Positions 55,560-64,000 of a DNA stretch of 64,000 nucleotides are shown here, piece by piece. The stretch's first letter is position 1. The number at the start of each line of letters is the position of its first letter. The DNA comes from Pristionchus mayeri (taxonomy: Eukaryota > Nematoda > Chromadorea > Rhabditida > Neodiplogasteridae): contig BTRK01000005.1 in the NCBI GenBank assembly GCA_036245805.1, positions 10,230,001-10,294,000 on the forward strand. The letters run 5' to 3'. Under the pieces are notes generated by a model that searched no databases, was not told the origin of the DNA, and saw nothing but the letters and a program-made list of their open reading frames with translations. The position numbers and the translations under genes are program-made.

Positions 55560-56069
55560 TCAACGAACTAAATACAATGAATGTGTAAAGAACTGGTTCT
55601 CTCCATCCTGTAATGTATGCAGGAGGTATTCTCCCTGAACCTTAGGTTGGGAGTGCCCCCTTGAATGCACAGCCTCTTGGAGGGGCTAGTTATCAGACCG
55701 TGGGTACATTTTGCAAATTCGTTTATCAGACCGTGGATGCAGTTGATTACTTCGTTTACGCCGTCTGTAAACTCGTGCAGACGATCATCCTTGATTCTGA
55801 AGGCTCCCATGTACTCGGTGCAGTGTGCGCCTACGGCTCGACTGCGTACCCATCTAAGCTCCTTGCGGTCTAAAAAGAAACGTTTCATTATTAAGATTCC
55901 ATTTTCTCATGAGTGTTACGTTACGTGTACAATCATGCATGAATAGTGGTCACCTGTCTCAATAGCCGGAGGAAGAAGGGAGAATTGTCCGTCGGGAGAG
56001 TTAATGTCCATGAATAGTGAGCTTGGATTGAAATGGCAAGTGTTATCGTCGCGATAGGGACATGTTCAG
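55560..56069 (-). CDS. Unrecognised two-exon gene fragment
   Basis: An exon-like frame at about 55568-55870 (after a TTTTAG acceptor) reads KELRWVRSRAVGAHC and later EVINCIHGLINEF with a partial internal repeat AKCTHGLIT. Upstream, 55952-56069 in a compatible phase reads CPYRDDNTCHFNP and PDGQFSLLPPAIET up to a GTGACC donor. The junction keeps frame. I do not recognise the family, and no start codon or further exon could be placed, so this may be a remnant. Confidence 0.35.
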
Positions 56070-56565
56070 CTGGAAAGTTGGGATAATTAATTTCATCGTT
56101 CTCCCAAGTATATTATTATGGGTACTTATTTGTACCCTATTATCGGTACCTAAGTATATTATTATTGATACAAGTACTTATTGGAAATATAATTTCGAAC
56201 AAATCGCGCAATTTTGTTGGTCTCATCGTCTAGGAACTCGTCAATTGGAAAATATCGGACTTAGTTTATGATTCATGGAGAAGTTATAAAGTAGATTTTT
56301 TTAAAAATCTAACCGTTCTCCATTTCAGTGCATTGCTATGACGCACATTTAGGTGCTCGCATTGGAGGACTCCGAGTAGACGAGTCAATCTGAGATTAGT
56401 GGAAGATTACAATATATTTATATGATATAAATGATCGCGAATACTTTTTTGCGACTACAGAAATACACGGTATAATATGAAAAAATCTAAAACATTAGAC
56501 AATTTGCTTCTAGAGGTAGTGTAGGCAATACACCCTTCAAAACAGAGGACAGCATGGACAAATTA

Positions 56566-57831
56566 TCAGGTTGGTCATAAAGTTTTGCGCGATTTTGACT
56601 AAAGTGCATTCTGGCATCTACAATCGTTCGTTGTTGTCCAATCAACTTACACTTTTTAGTGGTAGATTGGGGCTTTTATACTATCTTTAGAGTACACTAT
56701 CATTGATCTGTCCGATCAAGGAAAATAATATGGCGATGTACCAATCTTCATGTGGTTGATCAACGACCTGACATTTCAAAGGATTTGCTTTTCATTTAGA
56801 ACGGAGATAGGACCCAATCTAAACCACAGTAGTAAAGTATGATTGGAATATATCGTACTGGTCATGTTGAAACAGACCAGCCACAAAGGGCATATTAGAA
56901 ATATGCGCGTAATCCGAATGTGGGATTTAATGGCACTGGTCAAGATAAGTTTTGGAGTACTATATCTATGCCGACAGTTCTTGAGATTTCAATTATTCAT
57001 GATTGTGAACTACCTTTCCAGTACAAGACATAATTCCCTTTTGGGGATAATGGGGCTCTCCATTCACGAACATGGTTCTTTGGATTTTAGGTGCCCAATT
57101 TAGAACATCGAAATACACACTTTAGCCTTTTTTGTGCTGGGCATGTGGTTTGAAGGGCGGTACTTTCCTGTTAAAATTAACAAACAACCCTTGCCTTATC
57201 ACTCACTATTTAGGAATATTATGGAGGTCGCTACTTTTTCTAGGGTGAGCCGTGCTTGAAGACCCTCCATGTCAGGTTTTTTGACGTTTTCTTTGCAAAA
57301 TAATTGAGAAACAAATATCACTTTTTTAAGTGAGAAAGGAAAATGTGCTCTTAAATATTGAAATAATAGAGAATCATGTAAGTAGTGATTACAGCGCCCA
57401 CAGGTAGAGGTCGTCCGCGTCAATCCTCGAAACAGGTGATTTGCTCGATAAAAATCTTATTTTTCTAAGTGCCCGTGTTTCATTGACCTCTACGAATCTC
57501 ATTTCGAATTCGGCAGGTCTCTCTTTTTGAAACTAGAGGTAGTGTACGCCTAGTGCTTTTTAATAAACTTTGTGAGCCTCCATCTAACAATTTATCTGCG
57601 AAGTACAACAATTTTAAATAAAATCTTATTTTTTCTGAAAAATTCAAAGTTACGCAGATCTTAATTTCTCGCATAGTAGAGATACTTGGAATATTTCAAA
57701 TTTTTTTTTCTAAAGATCGAACATGTCCCTATATAACATTATCAGGACAATGCGTGGCGATTTGAGCAAAAGTAAATATACGAACTCAAACTTGGAGTCC
57801 GAAATCGCACAAAACTTTATGACCAACCTAA
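56566..57831. mobile_element. mariner-like element relic, 1266 bp, family AGGTTGGTCATAAAG
   Basis: The inverted ends are TCAGGTTGGTCATAAAGTTT at the left and the complement of AAACTTTATGACCAACCTAA at the right, flanked by TA. No readable transposase. The ends differ from the 50426 element mainly at bases 10-14, so the two are sister families. Confidence 0.8.
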
Positions 57832-60071
57832 TAGACAAATTCAGCCAACTCGCGAGATCGTTGACCAGATAGAGAGAGGCAAGAGTGATAGTTGCAGAGA
57901 TAGGGTGAGGACAGGTGAAGTAAGGTTTTGATCGCAGATGAGATGAAAAATTGAAAGAGAGGTGGAGGTTCCCTTCATTCCACTTCTGAAAAATCTACTT
58001 GGCTGTTTAGAAGAAGAGAAGTGATATCAGTTTGAAAGCATGCTATTTTACTTTCTGTTAGAGAATTTTAAAGTATATAGTTTCCATCTTTTTTATACAT
58101 TCTCATATCATACAACAACATTTATTGTTTCCATTTTAAAAATTGATAGATCAGCGCCCTCAACAGCGCCTACGATATCATACAAACATTTGTATTGGGA
58201 GTGTTAACTGAACACTGGATAATATGTGTATGGTAGCATCTTCTCTTCTTTTAACTGAAGCCCTCTCGTGGAATGCCGCATGCACTATTTCGTACTAAAA
58301 TATAAATTATATGAATATTGAAATATAAATTATAAGAATTCTCCCACTTCGTTCGCATATTCACCGCTACTCTGGCCTAGTAGCCTAAGCTCACTTACAA
58401 CTCCTTCATATTGTCAAACATCCCTAAAAGATTATACTACAAACTAATATTATCGGAATTAGCTTACTTTCCATTTTTAGGTAACGTTTAAAGGAATATG
58501 AGTGACATGAGTGATAGTCGGAAGACTTCGGTTTTTTGTGTCCGTATTTGAACTATCATAATTCTTTTGTCACAAATCACAATGACTAACAAACATAGCA
58601 GTATTTAGAGGTATGCTTGTACTTTACAAGCATACATTTCAATCAATCCGATATCGCGATCAACGCGATAAATTATGATGAACACAATTGCCATTGATTC
58701 TCAAAAATTTACATTAAATGTATCTTACTGGATATTTACCGGCAAAATTCACGAAACCTGCACATACTGATGTCTGGGAAGTATCACGTATACCCTTTTA
58801 GAAAATATGTTTCAGCTGTGTGTCGATTAAGATTGGACCGAATTACATGCTATTGAAAATATGTTGTCGATTCTGGTTACATGAAACTTGTTCGAATTTT
58901 CTGCATCGAAGACCAACCATATAGGCTCCACTATGAGTGCGCTATATTCAACCACCAAGAGACTTCATACACAGAAAAAATATTGGTGACTGCATCTTTC
59001 TCGTTTCAAAAAATTTGAATCTCCTATTTTTCAAAAAAATGCGAAATCAACGTAAAAAATCAATCATGTAGTCATTTGCAGTTCAATGCATTCCTCGAAA
59101 GGATTTAACTTCCAGCATCCACGAGAAAAAGTATGTGTAGGGTAAAGATGGGAGCTTCATATAACCACCAGAAATTGAGCATTCATGCTTCAGAGGAAAC
59201 ATAATATTGAGAAATGTGTCGTTTTCGATGGATAAATTTTCGCAACTTTAACTTAGTCCTGTTCTCGCCTCCCCGATTGGGCAATGCCGATATGGTGCGC
59301 AAATGAAAGAGTATACAAGGCCTCATTAGTAATCAATATTCGGAAGTTCATCGGTCAAACTAAAAGGAAGACGGAATGCAAAATATCAAAAAACCGCAAG
59401 TCTTTCGCAACAACCTAATATATCTAAGCATACATCAAGAATGCGAGAATACTTAGCAGCTCTCAATCTCAATCGCAGGAGCAGTAAGCATTTATTAACC
59501 ATGCAAGGAGTTTATAACAATCGAAAATCTGAATCGGTTTACAGAAAAAAAAAGTAAATGGGTCTCATCCGTGGGCAAGCACCGGGCAACGGGATTGTGA
59601 CAATTCAGGGGGGGGGGGGGTTCAGCAGATTTGCTGGGTCATTGACCCGCTACAGCTAGGAAGGTGCAGATGTGAGTGAAGATATGGTGATGAAAGATGG
59701 CGGTAAGGTTTTGATCGTAGATTAGAAGAGAAAGCGAAAGAGAGAATGAAATGCGTCAGAGCCTTCTCCTCCACTTTTCATCAAGTTCTAATGAATATAC
59801 TATTTATCTTGAAGGGAGCGTGCAATCAGTAAGCTAAATGATTTTTTACACTCTTCTTGATGAATTTCAATGTTGAGACAGTATTTTCAATCGTTTAATA
59901 TTCATTGTACACGCATTTATCGTCCCTTTTTTGTAGCAAATTGATACAACATTAGCAATGTTTTCGTGATCGACGACTGCAACTATCAAGATATGAGAAA
60001 GACATAGTGGGATACAAATAACAACGATGTGCTGAGGGACTTAATAATCTCCATTGGGAGTGTACTATTAA
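57832..60071. other. Non-coding stretch with a diverged direct repeat
   Basis: GTAAGGTTTTGATCGCAGAT near 57920 and GTAAGGTTTTGATCGTAGAT near 59703 head two similar purine-rich blocks that run into TTCCACTTCTG- and TCCACTTTTCA-like ends. A G run of 12 lies near 59608. No gene recognised. Confidence 0.4.
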
Positions 60072-60315
60072 AGGAGGAGTTAATGCAAACGCGCGCCCAG
60101 TTGGAATATGTTTCACCTAGGAAAGCACTCTCTTCAAGTAGCGTGCTATCTCTTCCCTTCCCTGAGCTTTCCCTATTCTGGCTCCCAGCCAACTAGCTAT
60201 AACTATGTTCGGAATGCAGATATCAGTGTGAAAATTTCGGAGCTTCTTATCGCTGTGGAGCTCTAGGCAGTGTATATGATAGCTTCACAAATTGAATTTT
60301 GAGTTTACTCCTCCT
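60072..60315. mobile_element. Kolobok/T2-like MITE, copy 2
   Basis: It is flanked by TTAA (60068-60071 and 60316-60319) with ends AGGAGGAGTTAATGCAAA and a complementary TTTACTCCTCCT. The interior matches copies 1 and 3 in reverse orientation (CTCTTCAAGTAGCGTGCT). It lies 19 bp beyond the stop codon of the chemoreceptor gene ending at 60335, so it probably supplies that gene's 3' UTR. Confidence 0.8.
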
Positions 60316-60334
60316 TTAAGCATGTACACTAATT

Positions 60335-62759
60335 TCATGCCCACGCTTTTGCAAGCATGTGGAAATAGAATTCGGATTCGGTTCGCGTGGAGAGTCTCGG
60401 GCCCAGCGACTGTATGTAGACCACGCTGCCGCTTCGCGGGGCCACCTTTCCCCTGAAATAGAGGCGTGATGTTTTGTAATGACTACAACAAATGAGCTGT
60501 TGAAGGAACAGAGGCACTTTGAAGTGCAGTGTAGTTTAGACGACTGCTCATAGATAAAGCGTTCTGATGTCCGAAGACTTCTAACGAGCATTCCCTAGGA
60601 CATGTGTGGTCAACATATAAATCACTAAGCATTACTGAATAAGGTTAAAAATAGCTCGGGAAGCAGACGTTATGCAATATCACTTGACAACCACATTGTT
60701 TATAATAATAGATAAGGAAGTAATTGGGATAATCGCTTTACAATCTCATAAATAATGAATAATTACCGGAAAAGCAGTAAATTTTTGCGTAGCCGTGGAT
60801 GTTTGAACATTAACCAGCAGAGTAGGAAGAGCGAAGAGAAAGACTGACCCTGAAAGCGAAGTTTGTTAAAGGAGGAATTAATGCAAAATTGAATTTTTGA
60901 AGCTTTCATATGCAAGGCCTATATCTCCCCAACGATAAGAAGATTCGAAATTTTCATATTGATATCTCCATTACGAACAGAGATATCGGCAGTTGGCGGG
61001 GAGCCACATAAGACTCAGGCAAAAATGCGAGAGAGCACGCGACTTGAAGAGAGTTCTCATCTAATTGAAACATATTTCGACCGGTCGCGCGGCTGCCTTC
61101 ACACCTCCTTTAAAGAGTCTACTTACACCGGATTCACTAATTTAGCGTTTTGCTTTACCGATTAACTGTGACTATTTCAGAAAATATGAAATACGCGACC
61201 ATTGTTTCTTGTCAGACACTATAACTGAGTTGGAAAATAACAACTCAAAGATTACGTGGGCTCCAGGAACTTTCAAGCACGTAGGCAACCGGTTCTATCG
61301 ATTCCGAACAAATCCGGATTAAAAAAGAACGTACCGTGCAGAAAAATGCCTCTATATACTGCCAGGGAAGATATAGAACAACAGGCACACAATTGTATTC
61401 ATCGTCAAAGGTAATGCAAGTGCAAATGCTTCCGAAGTTGACGATGTTCTGAAGAAATGCATGAAACATTCAATTGTTCATCGGTGTTTTATCTTTCACG
61501 CCTTTCATTCCTGATTTTTACATATGATAAATGCCAATATTTACTCACATACCAGGCTACAATATTTTTACCAAATTACCATGTTATGTTTTGAATTCTC
61601 CTCACCTTGGCTATAAAAGTGGCGATATATGCAGGCTGCATAGCTGCAGCCAGATCCAACGCCTCTTTCACCTGGCATAATTGCATGTTATTATCTGTCT
61701 ATATTGTTGTCCGTATTTGCAAAATGTATTGCTCCGTTAGCCACCTTTCACCTGACACGGGTTTAAAATAGAGCTATTTTGGTATATTTTCTGCCCACTG
61801 CATTTCCCGTTTGTTTTCTCATACACGCATGCATTCATATGGTATAGAATGAGAGGAGAACATAAAGTTAGCCAACAACCAGGAAATTATTTTAATTGTA
61901 GCGTGCGACTGATCAAGGCAAAACATTGTGGGAAATGCGCAAGCAAATAAAAATGAGTACCTGATATCGCGCGTTCAACGTAGCGCTACCGTAGATTGCT
62001 TCGTATCGAGCGCGACAATATCGAAGGGCAGCTACGTTTATCTGTAGCATTTATAATTAAACTGTTGGTCGAAATGTGGATTGCAATATCATCATTTCCA
62101 ACTCAATCACGAAAACTTCATCTTCGAAAACGTACCACTAGTGTTGTCACATCGAAAATAGAAAGGATCACACCGGCCAGAAACAGAAATCCCTCTGTAA
62201 TGCTCCATTTTTGCCCGAACAACTTGAAAACACACCATTGATTAGCTCCATTTCGATGCACGAAACTGTGAAGATGATAGCTGTGAACAGCATTAGCCTT
62301 CCTCGGAGCGATCCATAGTAGTACTTCTCGGGACAAAAAGATGAATAGATGCGCTCAGAGGCGATGGCAATTTCATGCCCGATTGTGAATATCATCATTC
62401 CGGGGCTAGCATTGACCATGTAGAATCGGTATGCTAAATTATCGTAGTGTAAATATACGAAAAAATTACTTACGTGGATCGATAATGCTAACTGGCACTT
62501 TCGAAATGAGGTTGAGCACTCCGAGTGCCCCATTGGCACAAAATAGTGTGAAATATCCAATGGTCCATACGTAGAGGAGATATCTTCAAAGGATCGTTAA
62601 CAAGGTGCTGTAACTCCAAACTAACTTGGAATTATTGTGCAGCTGAGTTGCGTAAACAACTCTAATCAGCAGAAGCGCCAAGCAACAGGCGAATGTGTTC
62701 AGAAAAATTTGGAAAATCGGAAAGAATTCGGCATAGAAGCTCCGAGCGGAATTGAGCAT
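60335..62759 (-). CDS. Chemosensory seven-helix receptor-like protein (Sra/Sre superfamily), complete
   Basis: Predicted G-protein-coupled chemoreceptor of the plasma membrane in sensory neurons; the family call is tentative. Exons on the minus strand: 62626-62759, 62474-62583, 62236-62433, 62136-62194, 61961-62041, 61606-61671, 61335-61448, 60767-60849, 60335-60452; 963 nt, 320 residues, in phase. Several introns are only 40-42 bases. Hydrophobic helices are evident (CCLALLLIRVVYA, YVWTIGYFTLFC, FLFLAGVILSIFDV, SLFLLCWLM). After helix three comes IASERIYSSFCPEKYY, the Sre-like E-R block, and later LNARYQ. If the 42-base intron 62584-62625 is not removed, a TGA at 62586-62588 ends the protein early. 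The 3' side and intron 7 carry MITEs. Confidence 0.65.
60870..61109. mobile_element. Kolobok/T2-like MITE, copy 3
   Basis: TTAA flanks at 60866-60869 and 61110-61113; ends AGGAGGAATTAATGCAAA and ACACCTCCT. The interior GAGAGAGCACGCGACTTGAA matches copy 1. It is inserted in intron 7 of the chemoreceptor gene with 20 bases left to the exon 60767-60849, replacing most of the original region before its acceptor. Confidence 0.8.
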
Positions 62760-62785
62760 TGTGCCAAACGACGAATGGCGTTGCG

Positions 62786-63990
62786 TCAAGCCCAGGCGCG
62801 TTGGAGCATTTTGAAGTAAAGATCCGTCTCAATTCTGGAGTCTTTCGGGCCAATGGACTGCGGATCGACCACGCTGTCACCTCTCGGCGCGGACCTTTCA
62901 CTGAAATTTCATTCATAGAATTAAAAGACTATCGCACTTGATCATAGACAAGTCAATATTATAGAATACTTAATAATAAGAAAAACTAAAAAATGGTGAA
63001 AGTCGGGAAATAAACGTTAAGCAACACCACATGTCAGTGGTTGCATTTCTAAGAATAAATCTAATTGTTCATACTGGAAGTTGTACAGAAAATAGTTTTG
63101 CACAATCGTAAATATTAATAGTTACCGGAAAAGCAGCAGGTTTTTACGCAGCCGGGGATGTTTGAACATTAGCCAGGCAAGGAGGAAAAGGGAGGAGAGT
63201 GATTGACCCTGAAAAGCAAGGTAACGAGTGCACGTGCCAATTCGCACTTCAGACTAAGGTTATCCCATAACTTTATTATTATTGTAAATTGGCAATTGTC
63301 ACTACTATTTCCGCGTTCAGTTATGATTTCGAGTAGGAAAAACAAAACATAAATCAACGACACCTCAGGGGACGTTCGACGACAAGCTTTATCTCGCCAT
63401 CTCGTAAACACCTATTTTTATCGAGACATGCTTGAATGCAAAAATTAACCCACATTGCAGAAAAACTCTTCAATGTATATCCAAGGCAACGGGAAGAGCA
63501 ATGGCACGCAATTGTATTTGTCATCAAATGTCAGACAAGTGCAAATGCAGCCAAAGTTGACAACGTTCTGAAGATATTTGTTCAAATGTCTCGTCTTTGT
63601 CCCGTTTTTTTCCCTTGAACGTCTCATTGAGACATTTAGCGGCTCTCATACTATACGTTCCTGCACCAAAACGGCGTGATAAATCAATGTATGGTTGTTT
63701 CCAGACTCACTTTTGCTATGAACGTGGCAATGTAGGCTGGCTGCATCGCAGCTGCGAGATCCAGCGCTTCTTTTACCTGATAACATTTCCAAATATCACA
63801 ACTTCGCCATTTTGATCAAATTATCTTTCGTCATATTCTTTTCATGTTTTAAATAGAACATTTGAGTTCCTATATGTAGAGGAAGCACGTTATGTACGGG
63901 AATAAGTACCTGGTATCGCGCGTTCAGCGTTGCGCTTCCGTAGATTGCAATGTACCGAGAGCGACAGTAACGAAGCGCCACCAGATTTAC
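62786..63990 (-). CDS. Chemosensory receptor-like paralogue, 5' part beyond the window
   Basis: Exons visible: 63910-63990, 63711-63776, 63454-63567, 63126-63208, 62786-62900. Exon lengths (81, 66, 114, 83) equal those of the neighbouring gene exactly, and motifs are shared: ALRYCRSRY, LNARYQ, VKEALDLAAAMQPAYIATF, CTCLTFDD and FKHPRLRKN. It ends in FKMLQRAWA and TGA. The first four exons lie beyond base 64000. The stop codon is only 26 bases upstream of the next receptor's ATG on the same strand. Confidence 0.65.
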
Positions 63991-64000
63991 CTTATGGTTT

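Noticed and set aside
62236..62336. Apparent frameshift in the chemoreceptor gene near 62200-62330
   Set aside because: A 41-base GT-AG intron (62195-62235) with a TTACAG acceptor restores the frame, matching the other tiny introns of the gene.
62584..62625. Apparent TGA stop in the chemoreceptor gene
   Set aside because: A 42-base GTTAGT...TTGAAG intron removes it in frame, so I did not call a pseudogene, though RNA evidence is lacking.
1..64000. CRISPR array or bacterial operon
   Set aside because: No regularly spaced identical repeats; introns, tRNA types and gene families are eukaryotic.

Overview
The window looks like nuclear DNA of a nematode. The evidence is: short introns (about 40-60 bp where no repeat has entered) ending in TTTCAG-like acceptors; probable spliced-leader acceptors 4-11 nt upstream of several ATGs; TTAGGC-like interstitial repeats; and gene families that are typical of, or strongly expanded in, nematodes (ShKT-domain secreted proteins, CHK/DUF1679 kinase-like proteins, Sra/Sre-like chemoreceptors). 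I cannot name the species. I read no operons with certainty and saw no bacterial sequence.

Layout. 1-17221: one long gene, apparently open at its 5' end, spread over 26 exons that all join in one frame. It encodes an N-terminal coiled coil, one membrane helix, a proline-rich linker and a complete PP1-like serine/threonine phosphatase domain. Its introns hold a LINE, a Tc1-like element, a SINE, MITEs and foldback repeats. 17222-20890: repeats, a foldback element, and tRNA-Lys and tRNA-Arg genes. 20891-30669: a 13-exon CHK/DUF1679 kinase-like gene. Its third intron carries a 4983-bp element flanked by TTAA with inverted ends and an inward-reading THAP-like/zinc transposase part. That element also carries fragments of two ribosomal protein genes (S18 and S2) that still have introns, and the S2 pieces are out of order. 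31911-33397: a Skp1-related gene. 35243-45123: three tandem secreted proteins, each with three ShKT domains and a Thr-rich linker. Near-identical 881-bp mariner relics lie just downstream of the Skp1 gene and inside an intron of ShKT gene 2. 46835-52391: two tandem FUN14-domain (FUNDC1-like) mitochondrial genes; the second has lost the exon encoding one membrane segment. 52441-55394: a nearly 3-kb palindrome. 55395-60334: mostly non-coding, with a mariner-like relic and one unrecognised gene fragment. 60335-64000 (minus strand): two tandem chemoreceptor-like genes only 26 bp apart, the upstream one cut by the window end.

Mobile DNA has shaped the gene structures. One MITE end and its TTAA now form the 3' splice site of a phosphatase exon, and another MITE sits 20 bp before a chemoreceptor exon. 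A tandem repeat has copied a splice donor in the Skp1 gene. The two most unusual objects are the predicted membrane-anchored coiled-coil PP1 phosphatase and the Kolobok-like element carrying shuffled ribosomal-protein gene pieces. All exon models were read by eye from splice signals, reading frame and recalled family features; none has been checked against transcripts or databases.
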